A stretch of DNA of 12,679 bases from positions 1 to 12,679 of the forward strand of contig JAHZFC010000057.1 in the NCBI GenBank assembly GCA_019421525.1, in the 5' to 3' direction. Under the pieces are notes generated by a model. The model was given only the letters and a program-made list of their open reading frames with translations. It had not been told where the DNA came from and searched no databases. This document shows positions 5,959 to 11,814 of the stretch, piece after piece. This DNA comes from Clostridiales bacterium. GTDB lineage: Bacteria > Bacillota > Clostridia > Oscillospirales > Oscillospiraceae. Each line of letters starts with the position of its first letter. Positions within the stretch are counted from its first letter, which is position 1. The translations under genes were made by a program, and so were the position numbers.

Positions 5959-6048
5959 CAAGGGCTGGCGCCCTTGACCTATTGCAAGGACTGCGTCCTT
6001 GAGATGCTGTTTTTCCGACCCCATTTCTTTTGACAGCGCCAAAAGAAA
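5959..6048. repeat. Inverted copy of the left-end repeat module
   Basis: Three hairpins in a row: CAAGGGC-TGGC-GCCCTTG (5959-5976), CAAGGAC-TGC-GTCCTTG (5985-6001) and TTTCTTTTG-ACAGCGC-CAAAAGAAA (6024-6048). Read on the minus strand, 5985-6005 is identical over 21 bases to 152-172, and 6016-6031 is identical over 16 bases to 128-143. This is the same module as at the left end of the window, in opposite orientation and with a single repeat unit instead of a tandem array. Confidence 0.8.
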
Positions 6049-6180
6049 CGGTGTCGGACCGCCAAAGAAAAGCGCTCACTGGCCCTTCGGTGCACCTTTC
6101 TATTGACGGCGCATGAGGTCAGGACACACGAAGCGCCGCTTTCCGCTGCCGCTGATGCCGACAGAAGCGCCACTCTTAGC

Positions 6181-6417
6181 GGCCCACGGTAGAGCGCCTG
6201 GCTGGGATGGCCCGTCGGCAGCAGGCGTGTCCCGTGGGCCGGGCAGGTTTCCACAACCGCCAATAGAGCGGTGAGCGGAAACTGGGGGCAGGGCGCGTCG
6301 GCTTACCCCAACGCCGGACAGAGAACGTTGCACCACCCTATCCTGCGCCCCCGTAAAACCAGGGTCCGGGGGTGCAGGTGCTTTGAACGAAAGCGCGTCC
6401 TTTGCGCTTGAAGTTCA
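6181..6417. other. Hairpin-rich block, possible structured RNA
   Basis: No protein gene is supported between 5899 and 6520. Within that gap four strong nested hairpins follow each other. H1 is GGCCCACGG/CCGTGGGCC (6181-6189 with 6232-6240) enclosing CGCCTG/CAGGCG (6195-6200 with 6222-6227). H2 is GTTTCC/GGAAAC (6247-6252 with 6277-6282) enclosing ACCGC/GCGGT (6256-6260 with 6268-6272). H3 is a 12-bp stem (6342-6353 with 6367-6378, one G-T pair). H4 is TGAAC/GTTCA enclosing AAGCGC/GCGCTT (6384-6417). The strand is unknown because stems read alike on both. No known RNA family, clear promoter or terminator was recognised, so a cluster of palindromic repeats is the main alternative. Confidence 0.45.
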
Positions 6418-6445
6418 TCCGCGCCTGACCCCCGGCGCATTTTTG

Positions 6446-6521
6446 GTTCCTTTTTGTGCGAGCAAAAAGGAACTCGCCGCAAGGCGAAACCTGGCAAGCG
6501 CCGGAGGCCCGCCAGGGCCTC
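6446..6521. repeat. Intergenic hairpin module, copy 2
   Basis: GTTCCTTTTT (6446-6455) pairs perfectly with AAAAAGGAAC (6464-6473) around loop GTGCGAGC. Further on, GAGGCCC-GCCA-GGGCCTC (6504-6521) forms a second stem that overlaps the acetyltransferase stop codon. This is the diverged partner of 41-96. About 30 bp containing GCCGCAAGGCG has been gained between the two hairpins. Confidence 0.6.
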
Positions 6522-7158
6522 AAAACTCCTCCATCTCCCGCTGGGTGAAGGGCCTGTCCTTATAATAATACCTCCGGTCCTCCTCAGTGATGGGCCGGAC
6601 CACCCGGCAGGGGTTGCCCACCGCCAGCACCATGGGCGGGATGTCCTTGGTCACCACGCTGCCGGCGCCGATCACCGCCCCCCGGCCGATGGTCACCCCG
6701 GGGAGGATCACCACGCTGCCCCCGATCCACACGTCGTCCCCGATGGTCACGCTCTGGCCGTACTCATAGCCGCTGTTGCGGCTGTCCGGGTGGAGGGGGT
6801 GTCCGGCGGTGTAGATGGACACGTTGGGGGCGATCATCACATGATCGCCGATGGTCACCGGGGCCACATCCAGGATCACCAGGTTGAAGTTGGCGTAAAA
6901 GTCCTCCCCCACGGTGATGTTGGAGCCGTAATCGCAATGAAAGCCCGGCTCCACCGTGAGCCGCTGCCCCGTCCCGCCCAAGAGCTCCTTGAGCAGGGCC
7001 TCCCGCTCTCCCCACCGCTCCGGCGGCAGGTGATCGTATTCATAGCACAGCCGCCGGGCCCGCTCCCGCGCCTGGGGCAGGCCGTCCAGCCACGCCTTGT
7101 AGGGCAGGCCCGCCAGCATCCGCGTCCTGTGGTCCATGTTGTCTCTGTTCTGGCTCAT
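6520..7158 (-). CDS. Maltose/galactoside-type O-acetyltransferase
   Basis: A 212-aa hexapeptide-repeat (left-handed beta helix) acetyltransferase of the LacA/Maa type, which moves acetyl from acetyl-CoA to a sugar hydroxyl in the cytoplasm. The N-terminal helical cap (about 9-62) is typical of this group. Then come YGSNITVGEDFYANFNLVILD (78-98), IAPNVSIYTAGHPLHP (109-124) with H120 in the catalytic histidine position, and the hexapeptide coils IGDDVWIGGSVVILPGV through VIGAGSVVTKDIPP (139-175), closing VLAVGNPCRVVRPI. Overall similarity to E. coli LacA is clear and length is normal. ATG at 7158 overlaps the asparaginase stop (ATGA), with GGAGAG just before it, so translation is probably coupled. 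The natural acceptor sugar cannot be told from sequence. Confidence 0.92.
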   Translation of the reverse strand: MSQNRDNMDHRTRMLAGLPYKAWLDGLPQARERARRLCYEYDHLPPERWGEREALLKELLGGTGQRLTVEPGFHCDYGSNITVGEDFYANFNLVILDVAPVTIGDHVMIAPNVSIYTAGHPLHPDSRNSGYEYGQSVTIGDDVWIGGSVVILPGVTIGRGAVIGAGSVVTKDIPPMVLAVGNPCRVVRPITEEDRRYYYKDRPFTQREMEEF

Positions 7159-8159
7159 CTCTCCGGCTCCTCCCGCATCTCTCCGGCCAGGCTGCGGGAG
7201 AAGATCTCCCGCACCCCGCCCAGGTCGTCTGTCTGTCCCAGGGCCCACATGAGCTTGGTCACCGCCGCCTCTGTGGTCATGTCGTACCCCTGGATGATCC
7301 CCTGAGCCAGGGCCTTCTGCCCGGCCTGGTACAGGGTGAAGTCGCTGCTCTCGTACAGGCACTGGCTGCACACCACCACCGCCATCCCCGCCTGAGCGGC
7401 GGCGTGGAGCTTCTCGATGAGGTTGCGGCGGATGAAGTGGAGCCCCCCCGCGCCGAAGGCCTCGATGACCACGCCCCGGTAGTGCATCTTCAGCAGCATG
7501 TCGAACACCTCCGGGTCCAGCCCGGGGGTGAGCTTGATGAGGAACACCTCCTGGCACAGCTGGTCCCGGAGGACGCAGGGCCCTGCCGCCGGGGGCAGCG
7601 CCTCCTCCCGGATCACCAGGCCGGAGCCGTTCACCACCGCCGCAAGGGGCCAGTTGACGCTGTCAAAGGCGCCGAAATCGGTGGTATGGGTCTTGACCGC
7701 CCGGCAGCCCAGCATCACCTTCCGGTTGAAGGCCAAAAATACCCCCGGCCGTCCGGAGGCCGCCATGGCCAGGGCGGTGCGCAGGTTGTCCACCCCGTCG
7801 GTGAGGGGGTGCTCGATGGGCAGCTGGGCCCCGGTGAGCACCACCGGGATGGGGATGCCCAGCACCATGAAGGTGAGTACCGAGGCGGTGTAAGCCATAG
7901 TGTCCGTGCCGTGGGAGATGACGATACCATCAAAGTCGCGGCGGGCCTCATAGACGTGCCTGGCGATCAGCCGCCACTCCTCCGGCTGGATGTTGGACGA
8001 GTCCAGCTGGAGGATGTCCCGCACCGTCAGGTCATAGCGGTCGGCCAGGCTCCCCAGGTGGTGGGACAATGTGGCCCCGTCCAGGCCGGGGGCCAGCCCC
8101 TCCTCCGTGGGCCGGGAGGCGATGGTCCCCCCGGTGGTGAGCAGCAAGATCCGTTTCAT
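7155..8159 (-). CDS. ansA: Type I L-asparaginase
   Basis: A 334-aa asparaginase hydrolysing L-asparagine to aspartate and ammonia. The N terminus begins MKRILLLTTGGTIAS with the nucleophile T12 and no signal peptide, so it is a cytoplasmic type I enzyme. Other family landmarks are DSSN (53-56), the second motif HGTDTM (83-88, T85 and D86), VVLTGAQ (106-112) and K156 in RAVKTHTT. The C-terminal smaller domain (about 205-334) includes GVVIEAFGAGG. ATG at 8159 has AAGGGAG about seven bases upstream. A near-consensus promoter lies 30 bases further up. It is the first gene of a two-gene unit with the acetyltransferase, overlapping it by 4 bp. The link between the two activities is not obvious. Confidence 0.94.
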   Translation of the reverse strand: MKRILLLTTGGTIASRPTEEGLAPGLDGATLSHHLGSLADRYDLTVRDILQLDSSNIQPEEWRLIARHVYEARRDFDGIVISHGTDTMAYTASVLTFMVLGIPIPVVLTGAQLPIEHPLTDGVDNLRTALAMAASGRPGVFLAFNRKVMLGCRAVKTHTTDFGAFDSVNWPLAAVVNGSGLVIREEALPPAAGPCVLRDQLCQEVFLIKLTPGLDPEVFDMLLKMHYRGVVIEAFGAGGLHFIRRNLIEKLHAAAQAGMAVVVCSQCLYESSDFTLYQAGQKALAQGIIQGYDMTTEAAVTKLMWALGQTDDLGGVREIFSRSLAGEMREEPER

Positions 8160-8188
8160 GGCATCGCTCCCTTTCAGACATCTGCCCC

Positions 8189-8217
8189 AGTATACCCGTT
8201 TTCCCCCGGTTTTTCAA
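8189..8217 (-). promoter_or_regulatory. Promoter of the asparaginase unit
   Basis: On the minus strand TTGAAA (8212-8217), a 17-bp spacer and TATACT (8189-8194) give a near-consensus sigma-A promoter. The predicted start is near 8182, about 23 bases before the ATG. Confidence 0.8.
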
Positions 8218-8275
8218 CCGTCTCTCTGCGGTCCCTCCCCCCCTTATCCTCTTGCACGCCTGCTCTGGGGGTCGC

Positions 8276-8290
8276 GCAAAGAAACTTTGC
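8276..8290. promoter_or_regulatory. Inverted repeat before the HTH-membrane gene
   Basis: GCAAAG-AAA-CTTTGC is a perfect 6-bp inverted repeat 54 bp upstream of the HTH-membrane gene. It is a possible operator for that regulator or for the divergent asparaginase unit. No strong plus-strand promoter was found in 8220-8340. Confidence 0.3.
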
Positions 8291-8343
8291 TTGCCTTTTC
8301 CCGCCATTTGTGCTTCACTGGAAGCGGATAGGAGGTCCGTGCC

Positions 8344-9048
8344 ATGAACATCCATCAAAATCTGAAAAGCTGCCGTACCCGGCTGGGCATGACCCAGGAG
8401 CAGGTGGCCGAGCAGCTCCACACCACCCGGCAGACCGTCTCCAACTATGAGACCGGCCGCAGCCAGCCCGACCTGGACACCCTGGTCCGCCTGGCCGGGC
8501 TCTACCAGGTGCCGGTGGAGGCACTGCTCTACGGCGACCGAAGGGAGCGGCGGGCGGTCCTCCTGCGCCGGGCGGCCTGGGGCGTCGTCATCGGCTACCT
8601 GGTCCTGCTGCTGCTGTGCTCCCTGTTCCTGCTGGCCATCAATATCATCCTGCCCCCGCAGCGGGTCGGCGGCGCTCCCGAGCTCGCCTCCGCCCGACTT
8701 TTCCTGGTCAACCATGTCTGGTACCAGGTCAGCCGCCTGCCCGCCACCCTGCTCCTATTCGCCCTCATCGCCCTGGTGGCTGTAGACCACACCATCCCCG
8801 CCCCTCGTCAGATGCGGGTCCGCCTTTTGCTTTTCCTGGTCCTGTTCGCGGGCTCCCTCGTGGTCACTGTCCCCTTTGGCTGGCTCGACGGCTTTACCGG
8901 CGACCACTATCTGCCCGCCCTAAACGGCCAGGTCTATGGCCTGTTGCTTCTGCTCGTCGACCTGGCCGTCTGGGGGGTCCGGCTGTGGCGGCGGAAGGCG
9001 TCGGCCAAGGCGGCCCAAACAGGTCCTGAAGGGCAGGACGGGACTTGA
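8344..9048 (+). CDS. XRE-type HTH regulator with membrane domain
   Basis: A 234-aa protein with an N-terminal HTH_3 (Cro/CI-like) DNA-binding domain at about 5-60 (LGMTQEQVAEQL, TTRQTVSNYETGRSQPDL, LVRLAGLYQVPVEALL). It is joined through a basic linker to a domain with four predicted membrane helices (about 78-102, 132-148, 159-179 and 195-212) and an Arg/Lys-rich C-terminal tail. This build, a membrane-anchored XRE regulator, is common in Firmicutes, and its signal is usually unknown. ATG at 8344 has TAGGAGGT nine bases upstream. The MATE promoter -35 overlaps its stop codon, so the exporter can be expressed separately. Control of the downstream exporter or of membrane stress is a guess from position only. 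Confidence 0.88.
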   Translation: MNIHQNLKSCRTRLGMTQEQVAEQLHTTRQTVSNYETGRSQPDLDTLVRLAGLYQVPVEALLYGDRRERRAVLLRRAAWGVVIGYLVLLLLCSLFLLAINIILPPQRVGGAPELASARLFLVNHVWYQVSRLPATLLLFALIALVAVDHTIPAPRQMRVRLLLFLVLFAGSLVVTVPFGWLDGFTGDHYLPALNGQVYGLLLLLVDLAVWGVRLWRRKASAKAAQTGPEGQDGT

Positions 9049-9073
9049 CATTTTTCTCCCCCTCGGCTATACT
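9045..9073 (+). promoter_or_regulatory. Promoter of the MATE gene
   Basis: TTGACA (9045-9050), exactly 17 bp, then TATACT (9068-9073). The -35 overlaps the stop codon of the upstream gene. The predicted start near 9080 gives a leader of about 113 bases. This is the strongest sigma-A promoter in the window. Confidence 0.9.
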
Positions 9074-9080
9074 AGACCCT

Positions 9081-9169
9081 GCTCACTCGGAGGGCAAGCT
9101 GTTCATCAGAAATGGCGAGCCGGATAAGGTGACAGGCTGAGACGCCTGTTTTCTTGTCCGGCTCTTTTT
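9081..9169 (+). promoter_or_regulatory. Candidate guanidine-IV (mepA-type) riboswitch with terminator
   Basis: The terminator is a 12-bp stem (9117-9128 with 9153-9164, one U-G pair) holding an inner hairpin ACAGGC-UGAGAC-GCCUGU (9132-9149), followed by five Ts. An upstream hairpin can form at 9098-9120 (GCU/AGC outer, CAU/AUG inner, loop CAGAA). It uses GAGC (9117-9120), part of the terminator 5' arm, so the two are mutually exclusive. UCAG in the first loop (9106-9109) is complementary to CUGA (9137-9140) at the second loop, so a kissing contact is possible. A small two-hairpin ON-switch before a clostridial MATE gene is what is known for the guanidine-IV class. The class name rests on context and remembered architecture. 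The terminator itself is certain. Confidence 0.6.
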
Positions 9170-9192
9170 ATCGCATTGGGAGGATACCGGAT

Positions 9193-10521
9193 ATGGACCT
9201 GTTGCGGGGAAATTTACGCTCCATCTACTTCAAATACCTGGCCACCGCCTTCGGCAGCGCCCTCATCAGCTCCATCTACAGCCTGGTGGACATGGCCATG
9301 GTGGGCCAATACCAGGGGCCCAGCGGCACGGCAGCCCTGGCGGTGGTGGCTCCCATCTGGAACATCATATACAGCCTGGGCCTGCTCACCGGCATCGGCG
9401 GCTCGGTGCTGCTCAGCACCGCCCGGGGCGGAGGAGAGAAGAAGCGGGGCAACGAGTATTTCTCCGTCTCCCTGGCCGCCACCCTGGTGCTGGCCGCGGC
9501 CAGCTGGCTGGTGGTCGCGGCGCTGGAGGTGCCCATGCTCCGGCTGTTCGGCGCGGATGAGGCCCTCCTCCCCCTGGCCCAGGCCTACCTGCGGCCCATC
9601 CGGTTCGTCATCCCCCTGTTCCCCCTCAACCAGATGCTGGCCGCCTTCCTGCGCAACGACGGGGCCCCCGGCCTGGCCACCGCAGGAGTGCTGGCCGGCG
9701 GCATCTTCAACGTGTTCGGCGACTATGTGTTCGTCTTTCCCTTGGACATGGGCATCTTTGGCGCGGGCCTGGCCACCGCCATGGGTGCGGTCATCACCTT
9801 CGTGGTCATGCTCACCCACTTTTTCTCCAGGAAGAACACCCTCCGGCTGGTCCGGCCCACCGGCCTGCTCCATAAGCTGAACAAGGTGCTGGTCACCGGC
9901 TTTTCCACCTTCCTGGTGGACGTGGCCATGGGGGTGCTGACCATGCTGTTCAACCGGCAGATCATGGCCTATCTGGGCGCGGACGCCCTGTCCATCTACG
10001 GCATCATCGTCAACATCAGCACCATCGTCCAGTGCTGCGCCTACAGCGTGGGCCAGGCGGCCCAGCCCATCCTGTCGGTGAACTTCGGCGCCGGCCGGGG
10101 GGACCGCATCCGCCAGACGCTGCGGTATTCCCTGCTGACCTCCGGGGCCTTCGCCCTGGTGTGGACCGCTCTGATGCTGGCCGTCCCTAATGTCTTTATC
10201 CGCATCTTCATGGCCCCCACCGACGCCATCCTGGCCATGGCCCCCTTCATCATGCGCAGCTATGGCCTGTCCTTCCTGCTGCTCCCCTTCAACATCTTCT
10301 CCACCTACTATTTCCAGGCCCTGATGAAGCCGGGCGCCTCCTTCCTCATCTCCATCTCCCGTGGCATCGTGGTCAGCGCTGCCCTCATCTGCCTGCTCCC
10401 CCTGATCGCCGCCAACGCCATCTGGTTTGCCATGCCCATCACCGAGGCTGTTGTGGCCGTGGCCGCAGCCGTCCTCACGGTGCGCTATACCAGGGCGCTG
10501 CCCGTTCCCGCCCGATCCTGA
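9193..10521 (+). CDS. MATE-family efflux transporter
   Basis: A 442-aa multidrug and toxic-compound exporter of the MATE family, driven by Na+ or H+, with the expected 12 hydrophobic segments in two six-helix halves. Family marks are SLVDMAMVGQY (30-40, first helix), FLRNDGAP (152-159) in the first half, and GQAAQPILSVNFGAG (287-301) in the second. It resembles the DinF/MepA-like clostridial branch. ATG at 9193 is chosen because GGGAGGA lies nine bases upstream; a TTG at 9154 would lie inside the leader terminator. Expression should depend on read-through of the terminator at 9117-9169, so the substrate may be the ligand of that RNA, possibly guanidinium. The gene ends at a bidirectional terminator shared with the convergent Cys-rich gene. 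Confidence 0.93.
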   Translation: MDLLRGNLRSIYFKYLATAFGSALISSIYSLVDMAMVGQYQGPSGTAALAVVAPIWNIIYSLGLLTGIGGSVLLSTARGGGEKKRGNEYFSVSLAATLVLAAASWLVVAALEVPMLRLFGADEALLPLAQAYLRPIRFVIPLFPLNQMLAAFLRNDGAPGLATAGVLAGGIFNVFGDYVFVFPLDMGIFGAGLATAMGAVITFVVMLTHFFSRKNTLRLVRPTGLLHKLNKVLVTGFSTFLVDVAMGVLTMLFNRQIMAYLGADALSIYGIIVNISTIVQCCAYSVGQAAQPILSVNFGAGRGDRIRQTLRYSLLTSGAFALVWTALMLAVPNVFIRIFMAPTDAILAMAPFIMRSYGLSFLLLPFNIFSTYYFQALMKPGASFLISISRGIVVSAALICLLPLIAANAIWFAMPITEAVVAVAAAVLTVRYTRALPVPARS

Positions 10522-10549
10522 TGGGCGGTCCCATCTGATCTTCACACCA

Positions 10550-10576
10550 AAAGCGGGCGGCAGTGCCGCCCGCTTT
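10550..10576. terminator. Bidirectional terminator
   Basis: AAAGCGGGCGGC (10550-10561) and GCCGCCCGCTTT (10565-10576) form a perfect 12-bp stem with a 3-base loop between two convergent genes. On the minus strand it ends in CTTTT. On the plus strand it ends in CTTT then CCCC, so it is somewhat better for the Cys-rich gene. Confidence 0.8.
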
Positions 10577-10605
10577 CCCCGTCATAATGGACGCTTCCTG
10601 ACCGA

Positions 10606-11511
10606 TCAGCCTAAAAACTGGACCTTGGCGGCACACACGAAGTAGATCCGCTGATCCTCATCGTTGGCCAGCACCAGCACATTGCCCAAAGTGCCCAGCA
10701 GGGTGACCCCCTGGAGCACCAGCTGACCGGCGGCCAGAGTGACCTTCCGGCTGAGGTTGTTGTCCGCCAGGACGCTCAGCACCCCGGCCGCGCAGCAGCA
10801 GTCATCGCAGTCACACTTGCAGGAGCACTCCCCGCACCGGCTGTTGCAGGGGGCGAGCCGCTGGCTGAGCAGCTGCTTGAGGCAGCGGTAGTTCCGGGTG
10901 GTGGCCTCCGGGGCGGTGACGTCCCCCTCGGCGGTGCCCTGGGCCACCTGGAGGGCGATGGCCGCCAGCTCGCACAGGGACACCTGGGTGGCAGTCGCCC
11001 CGGTGGATGTGGCGGGAGGCATATACAGGGTGGCGGAGATCTCCAGCAGGTCACAGTTGCAGCTAGAAAGCCGCAGGAAGCTGCCGCTGGGGGTGCCCAG
11101 ATTGTCGGTCGGTGTGGTCTCCGGGACAGTGGTGTTCAGAGTGGCGCCCGCGGAATAGGTATCGGTGAGGAACACCGCCGCGTCGAAGTCCACCAGGCTG
11201 GCGATCTGGCTGTCACATAATAGTTGAAGCGCCGCCCGGAAGCTCTGCTTGCAGCAGCATCCCTCCCGGATCTCGGGCACGGGGGTGGGCTTAGGGATCG
11301 TCCGGCAGCAGCAGATCATCTGCTGTCCGCCGCAGGGGCAGCTCTGGCCCCCGCAGCTCTGGCCCCCGGCGCAGTCCTGGCCGCAGGCGCAGGCCGTCCC
11401 GCCGCAGGCGCTCCCTGTGCCGGACGTGCCCGAGGCCGCCAGAGCGGCGGCAAACTCCTCCGCGGAGATGGAGCAGCCGCGGGAGGGGCCGTTCAGTTGG
11501 ATGTCGTTCAT
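10606..11511 (-). CDS. Cys-rich protein of unknown function
   Basis: A 301-aa protein I cannot assign to a family. It has 29 cysteines in two clusters. The first (36-87) is Gly/Gln-rich with CGG, CAC, CPC, CCC and CCC runs. The second (222-240) is CNSRCGECSCKCDCDDCCC, nine cysteines in 19 residues. Between them lies a Cys-poor, Ala/Thr-rich region (about 90-210). The C-terminal 60 residues are a hydrophobic beta-type repeat (VLSVLADNNLSRKVTLAAGQLVLQGVTLLGTLGNVLVLAN). There is no signal peptide or membrane helix. ATG at 11511 has AAAGGAG eight bases upstream; the frame runs further back but without support. A spore coat or exosporium protein is one possibility because such proteins are often Cys-rich, and a metal-binding or disulfide-linked surface protein is another. 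It is monocistronic, with a terminator at 10550-10576. Confidence 0.8.
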   Translation of the reverse strand: MNDIQLNGPSRGCSISAEEFAAALAASGTSGTGSACGGTACACGQDCAGGQSCGGQSCPCGGQQMICCCRTIPKPTPVPEIREGCCCKQSFRAALQLLCDSQIASLVDFDAAVFLTDTYSAGATLNTTVPETTPTDNLGTPSGSFLRLSSCNCDLLEISATLYMPPATSTGATATQVSLCELAAIALQVAQGTAEGDVTAPEATTRNYRCLKQLLSQRLAPCNSRCGECSCKCDCDDCCCAAGVLSVLADNNLSRKVTLAAGQLVLQGVTLLGTLGNVLVLANDEDQRIYFVCAAKVQFLG

Positions 11512-11551
11512 GTTGCACGCTCCTTTCCTAATGGTGCACTCCAGTCTATGC

Positions 11552-11584
11552 GCCGCTCCGGCCGGCCGCCACCGGAGGAGCGGC
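11552..11584 (-). other. GC-rich hairpin in the leader of the Cys-rich gene
   Basis: GCCGCTCC (11552-11559) and GGAGCGGC (11577-11584) form a perfect 8-bp stem around a 17-base GC-rich loop that can pair further (CCGG/CCGG). It lies about 40 bp before the ATG, with no T-run after it. It may affect message stability or be a protein site. No clear sigma-A promoter was found for this gene in 11512-11700. Confidence 0.4.
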
Positions 11585-11663
11585 CGCGCGCAGGAGAAAA
11601 ACACCATATCTTGTACTCAGGTCTATCCGCCGAGAAAAAAATCGCAAGATTTGGTTTTCCCTA

Positions 11664-11692
11664 TTTACAAACAACATCCTGTATGCTAAGAT
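11664..11692 (+). promoter_or_regulatory. Probable promoter of nrdD
   Basis: TTTACA (11664-11669), a 17-bp spacer and TAAGAT (11687-11692) face nrdD. The predicted start near 11699 gives an untranslated leader of about 115 bases. Confidence 0.6.
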
Positions 11693-11707
11693 AAGTTCCG
11701 CTTATCT
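11689..11707. promoter_or_regulatory. Perfect inverted repeat over the nrdD start site
   Basis: AGATAAG-TTCCG-CTTATCT has perfect 7-bp arms and covers the 3' end of the -10 and the predicted start site, a classic repressor position. It does not look like the NrdR box as I know it. The binding protein is unknown, and a start-proximal RNA hairpin is the alternative. Confidence 0.5.
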
Positions 11708-11783
11708 GATCTCACAGTCGGGACGGGGCACAGCGGCAGCCGCTGTGCCCAGGCCTTGTCCCCCGTCCGCTCTGACCGAGATC
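11708..11783 (+). other. Long foldable leader of nrdD
   Basis: Nested pairs run over 76 bases: GATCTC (11708-11713) with GAGATC (11778-11783), CAG (11715-11717) with CTG (11772-11774), GGACG (11721-11725) with CGTCC (11764-11768), and a perfect 11-bp hairpin GGGCACAGCGG-CAG-CCGCTGTGCCC (11726-11750). There is no T-run, so it is not a terminator. It ends about 30 bases before the ATG. No known riboswitch was recognised. Confidence 0.5.
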
Positions 11784-11814
11784 GCATGATTACCGCTGTG
11801 GGGAGGAGCTACCA

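Noticed and set aside
6241..6360. RNase P RNA or another housekeeping RNA
   Set aside because: The conserved GAGGAAAGUCCGGGCUCC and ACAGAA-type cores of RNase P are absent, and no tmRNA, SRP or 6S features were seen.
6446..6473. Terminator for the acetyltransferase gene
   Set aside because: The hairpin is followed by an A-run on the minus strand and by no T-tract on either strand. It belongs to the repeat family seen at 41-70.
6060..6565. Several 60-94-codon frames in the gene-free stretch after the regulator
   Set aside because: None has a ribosome site, a recognisable motif or a consistent strand. The hairpin content is the stronger signal.
6520..7557. A 345-codon reading of the acetyltransferase frame
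   Set aside because: The first 133 codons are out-of-frame asparaginase sequence. The real protein starts at the ATGA overlap at 7158.
9099..9140. Leader peptide in the MATE leader (CTG start at 9099 after GGAGGG, or ATG at 9112 giving MASRIR)
   Set aside because: CTG is a rare start and the ATG is 17 bases from the only ribosome-site-like sequence. The mutually exclusive RNA hairpins explain the region better, although ribosome-mediated attenuation is not excluded.
9214..10545. A 443-codon open frame on the minus strand opposite the MATE gene
   Set aside because: It is antisense to a complete MATE transporter, has a Gly/His/Gln/Asp-rich composition and shows no motif.
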